Shown here one piece after another: positions 9,995-20,111 of a stretch of 48,237 nucleotides of DNA (positions are counted from its first letter, which is position 1; each line of letters begins with the position of its first letter). Location: positions 1-48,237 of the forward strand of contig CAIMZP010000088.1 of assembly GCA_903846025.1 (NCBI GenBank). Direction: 5' to 3'. The notes beneath the pieces were generated by a model, which made no database searches, was not told where the DNA came from, and saw nothing but the letters and a program-made list of their open reading frames with translations. This DNA is from an uncultured beta proteobacterium (GTDB lineage Bacteria; Pseudomonadota; Gammaproteobacteria; Burkholderiales; Burkholderiaceae). The translations under genes and the position numbers were made by a program.

Positions 9995-11452
9995 TTGACA
10001 AATATCGTTCCTGAAATAAATATCCCTGAGGGGGCTTCTGCAACCGCCGCTCCCCAAGCAAGCATCACTTTTGCTGACTTTGGTTTAGATCCGCTGATTC
10101 AAAAAGCTGTATCTGAGCAAGGCTACACAACACCTACCCCAATTCAAGCACAAGCAATTCCGCATGTATTAGCGGGCAGTGATTTGATGGGGGCTGCGCA
10201 AACAGGTACTGGTAAGACTGCAGCCTTTGTATTGCCAATCATTCAAAAGATTTTGCGGCATGCAAGCAGTAGCGCATCACCGGCTCGCCATCCAATCCGA
10301 GCTTTGGTATTGACGCCAACGAGGGAGTTGGCCGTTCAGGTTTCCGAGAATGCCGCGAACTATTCTCGTCATACGGACTTGCGTGCTGCCGTGGTTTACG
10401 GCGGCGTGGATATGAAGGAACAGGTCGCTATCTTACGCAATGGTGTAGAAATTTTGATTGCTACACCTGGGCGTTTACTTGATCACATTGGCTCTAAAGT
10501 AGCGAACCTTTCCCAGGTCGAAATATTGGTATTGGATGAAGCGGATCGCATGCTAGACATGGGATTCTTGCCTGATCTACAGCGCATTATTAATTTGATT
10601 CCGGCGCAGCGGCAAACCCTATTATTCTCCGCAACGTTTTCTCCAGAAATTAAAAAACTTGCACAAAGTTATTTACGCACTCCAGTGACGGTGGAAGTAG
10701 CCAGGCAGAACGCTGCCGCCGATACCGTTAAGCAAGTAGTGCACATGGTGTCTTCAGCAGATAAACAGCAAGCTATCGTGAAAGTGCTGGAGGCCCGCAC
10801 GCGTCAAGGTTTATCTCGCCAGTGCATCATCTTTACGAATAGCCGTTTGGGTTGTGCAAGATTGTCACGTGCTTTAGAGCGTGATGGAATTAAGGCGGGC
10901 GCCATTCACGGTGACAAGAGTCAGGGTGAGCGCACCCTTACTTTGGACGCTTTCAAATCCGGCGCAATTGAGGCCTTGGTGGCAACAGACGTTGCCGCGC
11001 GCGGTCTAGATATTCCAGACATGCCTTTGGTCATTAATCATGAATTGCCTTATAACGCCGAAGACTTTATTCACCGCATTGGCCGTACTGGTCGTGCTGG
11101 TAATAAAGGTGATGCTATTGCTTTGGTGGATGCGAGCGAAAAGCGCTTGCTTGACGATATCGAAAGGCTAATGAAGCGCAAGCTCGATGTTCAGCCACTA
11201 CCTGATATTGAGGTCTCATCTAACAGAGCTCCATCAAATAGAGCAACATCAAACAGGACCCCTTCAAGCAGAACAAGCTCAGTAAAAGATTCCCCTGGAA
11301 AAGCATCGGACCCATTTTTCTATATGCCTTATGAGCCTAGTGTTGCACCTCAGTCAGCAACCAACTCTTCAAATCCAGAAGAAAAGAAAGTGGGCATTGT
11401 TTCCGCCAAGCCAGCTATTGGGGCTTTATTAGGTGGCTTTAAGAAGAAATAA
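9995..11452 (+). CDS. rhlE: DEAD-box ATP-dependent RNA helicase (RhlE-like)
   Basis: AAQTGTGKTAAFVLPI, PTRELAVQV, VLDEADRMLDMGF, LLFSATF, HRIGRTGRAG; low-complexity SNRA/SNRT tail. Confidence 0.92.
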   Translation: MTNIVPEINIPEGASATAAPQASITFADFGLDPLIQKAVSEQGYTTPTPIQAQAIPHVLAGSDLMGAAQTGTGKTAAFVLPIIQKILRHASSSASPARHPIRALVLTPTRELAVQVSENAANYSRHTDLRAAVVYGGVDMKEQVAILRNGVEILIATPGRLLDHIGSKVANLSQVEILVLDEADRMLDMGFLPDLQRIINLIPAQRQTLLFSATFSPEIKKLAQSYLRTPVTVEVARQNAAADTVKQVVHMVSSADKQQAIVKVLEARTRQGLSRQCIIFTNSRLGCARLSRALERDGIKAGAIHGDKSQGERTLTLDAFKSGAIEALVATDVAARGLDIPDMPLVINHELPYNAEDFIHRIGRTGRAGNKGDAIALVDASEKRLLDDIERLMKRKLDVQPLPDIEVSSNRAPSNRATSNRTPSSRTSSVKDSPGKASDPFFYMPYEPSVAPQSATNSSNPEEKKVGIVSAKPAIGALLGGFKKK

Positions 11453-11951
11453 GATTGCCCCAAGCGCGAGTGGTTGCCAATAGCCACTCCGCTATCGAAG
11501 TATTTTTGCCGTCAAGTAGGTCATTCAAACCCAATTTTTGTGCTGCTTTGCCAAATTTAGAAGGCTTGTGACATTGGCCGCATTATTGGTGAAAAAAACG
11601 GTAGGCCTAAATCTTCCTCGGTTTGCTGGCTGTTCACTGCGAGGCACTCCTGGCGTTGCCAAAGCGTTTGTAATGGTTGGTGATAACGAGGAGTAAGAGA
11701 TGAGCTTGAAGGCTGTTAAGGCTTTTTAAGGCCCTCTGATCGTCTTCCTGAAACCTTTATGCCCTGCTTACTTTCTCATCCTAATGCAAGCTACAGGAAG
11801 GTCATTAGCACAGAATTGCATGTAGCGAACTTCCTTAGGCTGTAAATAGTCGCCTAGTATGCAAAAGACTGGTTGGAGAAGGCGCAAATCGCCCGCGGTA
11901 GCCTTCCGGTAGGGATGGAAGGTTTTTCAGCTTAGACACAGCTAAAATCAT
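11439..11951 (-). pseudogene. gluQ: decayed glutamyl-Q tRNA(Asp) synthetase (GluQ-RS)
   Basis: Minus-strand translation from ATG at 11951: MILAVSKLKNLPSLPEGYRGRFAPSPTSLLHTRRLFTA* (YRGRFAPSPTG..H.GSL signature, then in-frame stop). C-terminal remnant in two frames, ...TNNAANVTSLLNLAKQHKNWV* and ...LGLNDLLDGKNTSIAEWLLATTRAWG..., meeting at an AAAAA run. About 510 bp, versus roughly 900 bp expected for a full gene. Confidence 0.8.
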
Positions 11952-11954
11952 CTC

Positions 11955-14900
11955 ATGGCTTCACCCCGTTTTGTTCATCTGCGCGTCCATTCCGAGTTTT
12001 CAATTACGGATGGAATCGTGCGGATTGATGATGCAGTGGCTGCAGCCGCTAAAGATGAAATGGGTGCCTTAGCCCTGACTGATCTGAGTAATTTATTCGG
12101 ATTGGTTCGTTTTTATACTGCGGCACGCTCTGAAGGGGTCAAGCCTATTGCTGGTGCTGATGTTTGGGTAAGCAATCCCCAGGACCCTGAACAACCCTAC
12201 CGTTTATTGCTGTTGGTACAAAACCATTCGGGGTACCTTAATCTTTGTCAGTTGCTGAGTAAGGCGTCTTTAGAAAATCAATCGCGTGGCCGAGCCGAAG
12301 TAAAGGCCGAGTGGTTTACAGAACCCGCATCAAAGGTCGAAGATAAAGTTGCCAAGAAAACCTTAGCCTATGGATTAATTGCCCTCTCTGCTGGTCGCTG
12401 GGGTGATGTTGGCGTCGCTTTATTGGCTGGGCAAGAGGAGCAAGCTAAAGTAGCAGCCATGCGCTGGGAACAATTATTTCCGAATGCTTTCTTTATTGAG
12501 GTGCAGCGCGGTGGCCATCCACAGGATGAAAAACACCTACAACTAGCTTGTCATTTAGCAAGTGAGTTGGATTTGCCAATTGTGGCAACTCACCCTGTGC
12601 AGTTTATGCAGAAAAGTGATTTTATTGCTCATGAGGCTCGGGTTTGCATTGCCGAGGGCGAGTTATTGGGTAACCCGCGACGTCAGAAGAAATTTAATGA
12701 TGAGCAATATTTCTTATCTCAATCGGAGATGGAGATGCGTTTCGCTGACTTGCCCGTTGCTTTGGCGAACTCAGTAGAAATTGCTAAGCGTTGTAATTTA
12801 TCGCTCGTTCTTGGGCAGCCTCGATTGCCCGATTTCCCAACGCCGCCTGGTATTACTCTGGATGAATTCTTGTTTGAGCAATCGGAAATGGGATTAAAGC
12901 GCCACATGGAGCGTAACTTTCCGGATCCAGATGAGCGAGCCAAAGAGGCATCACGTTATCTCGATCGCTTGACGTTTGAAGTTAAAACGATTGTGCAAAT
13001 GGGATTTCCAGGCTACTTTTTGATTGTGGCGGATTTTATTAACTGGGCAAAAAATAATGGTGTGCCAGTAGGTCCTGGTCGTGGATCAGGCGCGGGATCT
13101 TTGGTGGCTTACTCGTTGGGTATTACCGACCTTGATCCATTGCGCTATAACTTGCTCTTTGAGCGCTTTTTAAATCCAGAGCGGGTATCCATGCCCGACT
13201 TTGATATTGACTTCTGTCAGCACGGGCGTGATCGTGTCATTCAGTATGTCAAAGACAAATATGGCAAAGACGCTGTAAGTCAGATTGCTACCTTTGGAAC
13301 CATGGCTGCCAGAGCGGCGATTCGCGATGTGGGTCGCGTACTGGAGCAAGGCTATAACTTTGTGGATGGCATTGCTAAATTAATTCCAAATAAGCCAGGT
13401 CAGCACATGACCATTGAAATTGCTAAAAAGGAAGAAAAGCAGCTAGCCGAGCGTGAAAAGAATGAAGATGAAGTGCGCCAACTGTTATCGTTAGCTCAAC
13501 AGTTAGAGGGCATGACTCGTAACGTCGGCATGCATGCTGGCGGTGTATTAATTGCCCCTGGCCGCTTAACTGATTTTTGCCCACTCTATACTCAAGAAAC
13601 AAAAGATCAAGACAGTAGCTCAGTCATTAGTCAGTTTGATAAAGATGATGTTGAAGCAATTGGCCTAGTAAAGTTCGACTTCCTGGGACTAACTACATTA
13701 ACTATTTTGGCCGCTGCTGAGCGCTGGATAAAAACTTTACATACTGATCGCAAGGATTGGAATATTGGTGAAATTTCCCTTGAGGATGAGGGCACATTTG
13801 ATGTTTTGAAGAAGGCCAATACTGTTGCCGTCTTCCAGCTGGAAAGTCGCGGTATGCAAGGCATGCTAAGAGAGGCCAAGCCCGATCGTTTCGAAGACAT
13901 CATTGCGCTCGTTGCCCTGTATCGTCCAGGCCCAATGGACCTCATACCCGACTTTATTGAGCGTAAGCATGGGCGTCAAAAAGTAGAGTACCCAGACCCA
14001 CGGATTGAATCTGTTCTTCGCGAAACCTACGGCATCATGGTCTATCAAGAGCAGGTAATGCAGATGGCACAGATGATTGGTGGCTACTCTCTTGGTGGTG
14101 CCGATATGTTGCGTCGTGCAATGGGTAAGAAAAAGCCAGAAGAGATGGCTCAGCATCGCAAAATTTTTAGTGACGGAGCTAAGGCAGGCGGCATCACTGA
14201 AGGTAAAGCCAACGAGATTTATGATTTGATGGAGCGCTTTGCGGGTTATGGATTTAATAAATCCCATGCTGCCGCCTATGCGCTCCTAGCATATCAAACG
14301 GCTTGGTTAAAAGCACATTACCCCGCTGAATTTATGGCGGCCAACTTATCGCTCGCCATGGATGACACTGACAAGGTAAAAATTCTGTATGACGATTGCT
14401 TGGTAAATCAAATTCGGGTGTTCTCACCAGATATCAATACCGGGGTACACGTATTTACCCCACTCAGAGCGCCAGATTCCGCACCAGATTCACCCTTAAG
14501 TCACATTCGTTATGGTTTAGGCGCAGTGCGCGGTACTGGTGAAGCTGCTATTGATGCGATTGTCAAAGCCCGTGAGACTAGCGGACCCTTTAAAGACCTG
14601 TTTGATTTTTGCGCTAGGATAGATCGCAGACAAGTAAACCGTAGAGCAATAGAAGCATTAATGCGGGCAGGAGCTTTCGATAGCTTGTATCGAGACTCAA
14701 TTCCTGTTGGTGGAAATTTATACGATATTCGCTCTACTTTGCTAGCCTCACTCGCACGGGCCATCGAGGCGGCTGAGCAGGCGGAAGCGTCCATTCATCA
14801 GGTAAGTTTATTTGAGGCGGCAGGTGAAGCAGATCGCCATCTGCCAGAGCTAGTGCGCGAGCCTGTCTGGTCCGAGAAAAAACGCCTGCAAGAAGAAAAA

Positions 14901-15572
14901 ACTTCTTTAGGTTTATGTTTGACTGGCCACATGTTTGATGCTTATCGCGAAGAAACTACCCACTTTATTCGACAGTCTTTATCCAAGGTCACCGAGGGGA
15001 AAGATCAGCTTATCGCTGGCATTATTACTTCCGCAAGAATGCTGACAGGTCAGCGTGGTCGTATGATGATTGCAACTATTGATGATGGATCAGCAGCGAT
15101 GGAGGTGACGCTTTATAGTGAAGTCTATGAACCTAATCGCTCCTGGTTAAAGGAAGATGAGTTGCTGATTGCCAAGGTGAATATCACCCCAGATAAATTT
15201 TCTGGTGGCGTACGCGTGGTCTCGGAAGCGGTGATGGATATCACTGGTGCACGGATGCGTTTTGCACGCAACGTCCATATGTTTATTGATGCTGGAATCG
15301 ATTTGCGATCTTTGCGTAGTCAACTTGGTCCTTACTTGATGACTAATCGGGTTCGTGACCCTAAATTAGGGCCAGGAGCCCCCACAATGCCTGGCGGTAA
15401 TGAGGGTATGAAAGGTTTAATGCTGACAGCGGCAGTAACCACTAGTGGTGGCGCTTGTTTAATGCAATTTCCTGAAGAGCTGCGCATTTATCCAGATGAT
15501 GCCTGCCTGCATAACTTGAATCAGATTTTAGCGGCCAAACAAAACCACTCAGTGCAAGTTCAATACCAGTAG
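11955..15572 (+). CDS. dnaE: DNA polymerase III subunit alpha
   Basis: FVHLRVHSEFSITDGI, PVGPGRGSGAGSLVAYSLGITDLDPL, MPDFDIDFCQHGRDRVI, FAGYGFNKSHAAAYALL; 1205 aa. Confidence 0.97.
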   Translation: MASPRFVHLRVHSEFSITDGIVRIDDAVAAAAKDEMGALALTDLSNLFGLVRFYTAARSEGVKPIAGADVWVSNPQDPEQPYRLLLLVQNHSGYLNLCQLLSKASLENQSRGRAEVKAEWFTEPASKVEDKVAKKTLAYGLIALSAGRWGDVGVALLAGQEEQAKVAAMRWEQLFPNAFFIEVQRGGHPQDEKHLQLACHLASELDLPIVATHPVQFMQKSDFIAHEARVCIAEGELLGNPRRQKKFNDEQYFLSQSEMEMRFADLPVALANSVEIAKRCNLSLVLGQPRLPDFPTPPGITLDEFLFEQSEMGLKRHMERNFPDPDERAKEASRYLDRLTFEVKTIVQMGFPGYFLIVADFINWAKNNGVPVGPGRGSGAGSLVAYSLGITDLDPLRYNLLFERFLNPERVSMPDFDIDFCQHGRDRVIQYVKDKYGKDAVSQIATFGTMAARAAIRDVGRVLEQGYNFVDGIAKLIPNKPGQHMTIEIAKKEEKQLAEREKNEDEVRQLLSLAQQLEGMTRNVGMHAGGVLIAPGRLTDFCPLYTQETKDQDSSSVISQFDKDDVEAIGLVKFDFLGLTTLTILAAAERWIKTLHTDRKDWNIGEISLEDEGTFDVLKKANTVAVFQLESRGMQGMLREAKPDRFEDIIALVALYRPGPMDLIPDFIERKHGRQKVEYPDPRIESVLRETYGIMVYQEQVMQMAQMIGGYSLGGADMLRRAMGKKKPEEMAQHRKIFSDGAKAGGITEGKANEIYDLMERFAGYGFNKSHAAAYALLAYQTAWLKAHYPAEFMAANLSLAMDDTDKVKILYDDCLVNQIRVFSPDINTGVHVFTPLRAPDSAPDSPLSHIRYGLGAVRGTGEAAIDAIVKARETSGPFKDLFDFCARIDRRQVNRRAIEALMRAGAFDSLYRDSIPVGGNLYDIRSTLLASLARAIEAAEQAEASIHQVSLFEAAGEADRHLPELVREPVWSEKKRLQEEKTSLGLCLTGHMFDAYREETTHFIRQSLSKVTEGKDQLIAGIITSARMLTGQRGRMMIATIDDGSAAMEVTLYSEVYEPNRSWLKEDELLIAKVNITPDKFSGGVRVVSEAVMDITGARMRFARNVHMFIDAGIDLRSLRSQLGPYLMTNRVRDPKLGPGAPTMPGGNEGMKGLMLTAAVTTSGGACLMQFPEELRIYPDDACLHNLNQILAAKQNHSVQVQYQ

Positions 15573-15613
15573 GCATTAAGAATGGGCATTAAAAAATCAG
15601 CGCCTGTATTGCT

Positions 15614-16795
15614 TTATTGTTCCTGCAGTGTGCGTTTAACAGCATTAACTGCTTCAATCACCTGAGCTGGCTCAAGTAGATCTAGACATTGGCTATGACT
15701 GTCGGCGCGGTCATCGCAACCCGCTTTGCGACAAGGCACGCACTCACCGGGTCCTTGCAAAATCGTGACATTTCCTACTGTTTGGCTGCGAGCGCGTAGG
15801 GTATAAGGTTGTTTTCCCACAAAACCATTAGGCCAGGGGCCAAAATTACTTGGAGGCGTTGGACCAAAAAGGGCAATGGTTGGCACATTACAAGCAGCTG
15901 CTAGATGGGTGATGGATGTGTCTACCCCAACATAAGCTAACGCCCCTCGAATTAATGTGCCAGCCTGGGGAATAGAAAGCATGCCTGCCGTATCTATTAC
16001 GTGCTCAAGGGTCTCTTTATCCAGCAGGGAGAGAATATCGCGGTTCAGTTGCAGGTCTTGCTTGGCCGGAGAGGCACTTAAAACCACTTGCCAGCCTTGT
16101 CCAGCCAGCCATGTGACTAAGGCTTGCCAATACGCTAGCGGCCAGCGCTTATAGGCGGTTAGTGGCCCTGGATGAACCACGACATAAGTTGATCGGAGTT
16201 GATTCGCGATGACGGGGGTTAACGGGTCTCCAACAGGAGGGGTCACAGAAATTGGATGATTAAACACATCCTCTGAATTAAGGTAGAAGCTCTCGAGTAG
16301 CCGCATCTTCTCAGCAACGACATGCTGTGAAAAATAATCTACTTCTACGGTATGGATACAAATGAACTTTTTCCAGGCATTTTGCTGGTCACGTTTAATT
16401 TTATTGGCCTTATTTAGCTCGGCATCTCCTTGAGGATGCCCGCTTAAAACACCCACTCTTCGAAAGGCAGCCACTAAGCCGTAAAGATAAGAGCGATCAC
16501 TCGGTTGGGTGACGATGGCCAAATCGTAGCGCTGAAAGAGGCGTATAAACAAAAAAAAGTATTCGTTTAATTTGGGTCGATCAGAGGTTTCAATGAACCT
16601 TGCGATATCGGGATTACCTTTGAGGATATCGAGTTTGCCACGGTAACCTAAAAAATGAAATTCAGCATCTGGCCATAGCTCCCGCGCTTTAGAAATCAGC
16701 GGAGTCGTTACAAGCACATCGCCAATTTGTCGTGTGGCGATAAATAAGACTTTTTTGGGTTTTGAGTTTGAGGCGCCAGAAGAAAAAAGATTCAT
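15614..16795 (-). CDS. glycosyltransferase family 9 (heptosyltransferase-like)
   Basis: KVLFIATRQIGDVLVTTPLISKAR, VVHPGPLTAYKRWPLAYW, AYVGVDTSITHLAAACNVPTIALFGPTPPSNFGPW. Confidence 0.88.
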   Translation of the reverse strand: MNLFSSGASNSKPKKVLFIATRQIGDVLVTTPLISKARELWPDAEFHFLGYRGKLDILKGNPDIARFIETSDRPKLNEYFFLFIRLFQRYDLAIVTQPSDRSYLYGLVAAFRRVGVLSGHPQGDAELNKANKIKRDQQNAWKKFICIHTVEVDYFSQHVVAEKMRLLESFYLNSEDVFNHPISVTPPVGDPLTPVIANQLRSTYVVVHPGPLTAYKRWPLAYWQALVTWLAGQGWQVVLSASPAKQDLQLNRDILSLLDKETLEHVIDTAGMLSIPQAGTLIRGALAYVGVDTSITHLAAACNVPTIALFGPTPPSNFGPWPNGFVGKQPYTLRARSQTVGNVTILQGPGECVPCRKAGCDDRADSHSQCLDLLEPAQVIEAVNAVKRTLQEQ

Positions 16796-16799
16796 ATTT

Positions 16800-17579
16800 T
16801 TACTGTGCTTTAGCTAAGATTTTCTGACGCACGAGACGGGCATTTTCTGCGGCATTAGATTGATCATGAATGGGGTGGTGTAGATGCAGCACCTCGGTGG
16901 CCCACGATCCTGATTTACGCACAAGCCCTTTACTTTGCAATCTAAAAACAAAGTCCGCATCCTCATGACCCCAGCCCGTCATGCTGTCGTCAAAACCTTG
17001 AATAGCTAGAGCGTCTACTTTCCAGCAAGCCATATTGCAACCTTTAATACGACGCCAGATAAATTTCTTGTAATTGCGCCAAGAGCCATCCCCCAATTTA
17101 AATTTGAGTGGCCAGTATTTATTAATGCCACCATGAAGACGCATACTCAGAAGATTTTTAGTAAATAAAGCATAGTCCCAGTGGGGCCAGGCAATAATTT
17201 TCTTAGTTAAATCACTATTGAGTAATACGCGACTTCCAGTCACGAGGTGACCTTTTTGAGCCAGTTTGTGATGACGTGCCACAAAGTCGGGCTGAGCAAT
17301 GCAATCCCCATCGAGGAAAATCAGATAATCTCCTGCCGCTGCATCGATAGCTTGATTGAGAATACGGGTTTTACGAAAGCCTCGGTCTGCTTGCCATAGA
17401 TGGGAGATTGCTACAGGCATAGAGGGTTTTAATGCCTCAATCACTTGCCGAGTTTCTTCATTTGAGCCATCATCGGCAATGATGATTTCAAAATTTAACT
17501 CAGTTTGAGTAGCAAGAGATTCTAAGCATAACTTCAGTGCTTGTGGCCAGTTGTAAGTAGCCAAAAGGATCGAAATCAT
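16800..17579 (-). CDS. glycosyltransferase family 2
   Basis: SILLATYNWPQALKLCLESL, IIIADDGSNEETRQ, YLIFLDGDCI, GWGHEDADFVFRL. Confidence 0.9.
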   Translation of the reverse strand: MISILLATYNWPQALKLCLESLATQTELNFEIIIADDGSNEETRQVIEALKPSMPVAISHLWQADRGFRKTRILNQAIDAAAGDYLIFLDGDCIAQPDFVARHHKLAQKGHLVTGSRVLLNSDLTKKIIAWPHWDYALFTKNLLSMRLHGGINKYWPLKFKLGDGSWRNYKKFIWRRIKGCNMACWKVDALAIQGFDDSMTGWGHEDADFVFRLQSKGLVRKSGSWATEVLHLHHPIHDQSNAAENARLVRQKILAKAQ

Positions 17580-18337
17580 TTACGAGCATCCTGACACAGT
17601 TGCCATAATTTGAGATAGCGGTAATAGGTCCCTTGAGAATTTGACATTGCTAAGGCAAATCCTTGCGCGCCATCCAAAAACCCTGCTCGGATGATGTAGG
17701 TTTTTATAAAAGACCAGGCGCCGTGGAGTATCGCTTTCAGCGGGCTACTGGTTTTGCCTTTAGCAAAAGCCTGCTCTGCAGAGGCTGTAGAGTAGCGATC
17801 AACTTTTTGCAATACTTGTGAGTAGTTCATGAAACTGAAATGCAGCATAGGATTCTCAAGCTTGGCAACTTGTCCTTGGGGTATCAGCCGTTCGTGAACC
17901 AAATCATCTGAAAAGTGGGCTGTCCCCTTCCTAAATAATCGGTCAACATAATCTGGGTTCCAGCCTGAGTGACGAATAAATCGACCGCAATACCAAGAAA
18001 GCCGAGGAATCGCAAAACAGTCTACATGAGCAGAATGATGAATAGCCGTCACTATTTCAGACCGAAGTGCTGGAGTTAGACGCTCATCGGCATCCAGAGA
18101 TAGAACCCAGTCACCCGTCGCCAAATCTAAGGCGCGGTTCTTCTGGGGGCCAAAACCAGGCCAATCCGTGGGTTGTGAGACAACGGCGCCATGGGTTTTA
18201 GCGATCTCTAGGGTGCGATCGGTGCTATTGGTATCTACGACCACAATTTGTTGGGCAATACCTTCGAGGGAGGCTAGACAATCGTCCAAATTGGCCTCTT
18301 CATTGCGGGTGATGAGTATGACGGATAAGGTGGGCAT
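17576..18337 (-). CDS. glycosyltransferase family 2 (WaaE/KdtX-like)
   Basis: VILITRNEEANLDDCLASL, VVDTNSTDRTLEIAKTHGA, WVLSLDADERLTPAL. Confidence 0.88.
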   Translation of the reverse strand: MPTLSVILITRNEEANLDDCLASLEGIAQQIVVVDTNSTDRTLEIAKTHGAVVSQPTDWPGFGPQKNRALDLATGDWVLSLDADERLTPALRSEIVTAIHHSAHVDCFAIPRLSWYCGRFIRHSGWNPDYVDRLFRKGTAHFSDDLVHERLIPQGQVAKLENPMLHFSFMNYSQVLQKVDRYSTASAEQAFAKGKTSSPLKAILHGAWSFIKTYIIRAGFLDGAQGFALAMSNSQGTYYRYLKLWQLCQDARK

Positions 18338-18347
18338 AATTCATTAT

Positions 18348-20111
18348 ATGAATGCTAAAGACCGTACTGCCTTAAATCGCTTAATTGTCTATCTCAAACC
18401 CCATATTGGCCTGATTATTGGCTCTTTGGTGGCTATGGCCTTCGTTGCCGGAGCAGAAACTTCCATTCCCGCCCTAATGAAGCCTTTGCTCGATCGTGGA
18501 TTTTCAGGGCAGCTAGATAGCAAGCTATGGCAAGTACCAGTCTTCCTGGTTGGCCTGGCTTTAGTACGAAGTCTGGCACAGTTTTTATCAAATTATTTAT
18601 TAACTCGCGTGATTAATGCGGTCCTTTTGAAATTACGTGAGCAAATGTTTCGGACGCTGCTACATGCGAGCACTACCTTCTTCCAAAAGAACTCAGCATC
18701 GAATTTAATTAATGCCGTGGTCTTTGAAGTAAACAATGTGCTTTCAATAATGGGCGCAATGCTTATCAGCTTAGTGCGAGATTCCTTAACGGTAGTTGGT
18801 TTAATTGGCTATCTGATTTATTTGAACTGGCAACTTACACTGGTCGTGCTGGCAATTTTTCCCATCATTGCTTTTGTCATGAGTAAAATTAATCGGCGCT
18901 TACGATCGCTTAATCGGGAGCAACAAACTTTGACGAGTGAGCTTGCTTATATTGTTGAAGAATCTGCTGCTGGTTACAAAATTGTCAAAGTCCATGGCGC
19001 TGAAGAGTATGAGATGGGCCGTTTTATGGAAAAGGCTGAACGCTTGCGCCAATTCGCCTTGAAGTCAGCAGTAGCGGGGGGTCTTAATCAGCCAATTACT
19101 CAGCTTATTGCCTCCATGGCGCTATCTATAGTGTTGGTAATTGCATTGATGCAATCGGCTGCTGAGGGTACTACGGTTGGTGGTTTCGCTGCTTTTGTGA
19201 CGGCGATGATGCTCGTCATTTCACCCATCAAGCATCTAGCTGATATTAACCAACCTGTGCAACGCGGCCTAACTGCGGCAGAAATGATTTTTGCTTTGAT
19301 GGACCAGCCTGTTGAGGAGGATGAGTCACGTAAACTGAATATGAAGTCGCTGCAAAAAGCTAAGGGCGCTATCCGATTTGAGAATGTCAGTTTCTCCTAT
19401 CAACAGGAGGTCGGTCGCAAAGAGGCTTTAATGGAAGTAAACCTCAATATTAGGCCAGGTGAGGTAGTTGCATTTGTTGGGCCATCTGGAGGCGGTAAAT
19501 CTACTCTAGTCAATTTAATTCCTCGATTCTTTAGGCCGACAGATGGCCACATCTTCTTGGACGATATCCCCTTGGAGGACATTGCCCTTGCTGATGTTCG
19601 TCGCCAAATTGCCTTTGTTAGTCAGGACGTAATTTTGTTTAATGACACCATTGCAGCTAACGTAGCTTATGGGGCGGCTGGTGAACAGGGTATTGATCGG
19701 GGACGCGTGATTGACTCTCTTGAGGCAGCGAATCTATCTGCACTCATGAAAGAAATGCCCGAGGGAATTGATACATTTATTGGTAATAATGGCAATCGAC
19801 TCTCTGGTGGTCAGCGGCAACGTTTAGCAATTGCACGCGCAATTTATAAAGATGCCCCTATTCTCATACTTGATGAGGCTACATCTGCTTTAGATTCTGA
19901 GTCGGAGCGCCAAGTTCAGGATGCCTTAGAGCAATTAATGGCAGGCAGAACCACCTTGGTTATTGCGCATCGGTTATCTACCATTGAGCATGCAGATCGC
20001 ATCGTGGTATTGGATCATGGCCGAGTGGCTGAGAATGGCTCGCATGATGAGCTGATTCAGAAAGACGGGCTATATGCCAACCTCCATCGAATCCAGTTCT
20101 CTAACGCTTAA
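18348..20111 (+). CDS. msbA: lipid A export ABC transporter permease/ATP-binding protein MsbA
   Basis: ATG at 18348 (MNAKDRTALNRLIVYLKPHIG) preferred over the ORF start at 18168, which would overlap the divergent GT2. FVGPSGGGKSTLVNLIPRF, NRLSGGQRQRLAIARAIYKDAPILILDEATSALDSESE. Confidence 0.92.
   Translation: MNAKDRTALNRLIVYLKPHIGLIIGSLVAMAFVAGAETSIPALMKPLLDRGFSGQLDSKLWQVPVFLVGLALVRSLAQFLSNYLLTRVINAVLLKLREQMFRTLLHASTTFFQKNSASNLINAVVFEVNNVLSIMGAMLISLVRDSLTVVGLIGYLIYLNWQLTLVVLAIFPIIAFVMSKINRRLRSLNREQQTLTSELAYIVEESAAGYKIVKVHGAEEYEMGRFMEKAERLRQFALKSAVAGGLNQPITQLIASMALSIVLVIALMQSAAEGTTVGGFAAFVTAMMLVISPIKHLADINQPVQRGLTAAEMIFALMDQPVEEDESRKLNMKSLQKAKGAIRFENVSFSYQQEVGRKEALMEVNLNIRPGEVVAFVGPSGGGKSTLVNLIPRFFRPTDGHIFLDDIPLEDIALADVRRQIAFVSQDVILFNDTIAANVAYGAAGEQGIDRGRVIDSLEAANLSALMKEMPEGIDTFIGNNGNRLSGGQRQRLAIARAIYKDAPILILDEATSALDSESERQVQDALEQLMAGRTTLVIAHRLSTIEHADRIVVLDHGRVAENGSHDELIQKDGLYANLHRIQFSNA

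Noticed and set aside
11640-11954. RNase P RNA or another structured RNA in the rhlE-dnaE gap
   Set aside because: No GAGGAAAGTCCGGGC-like RNase P core on either strand; the GluQ remnant explains the region better.
13866-14267. 133-aa minus-strand ORF inside dnaE
   Set aside because: Antisense shadow of a conserved gene; no motif.
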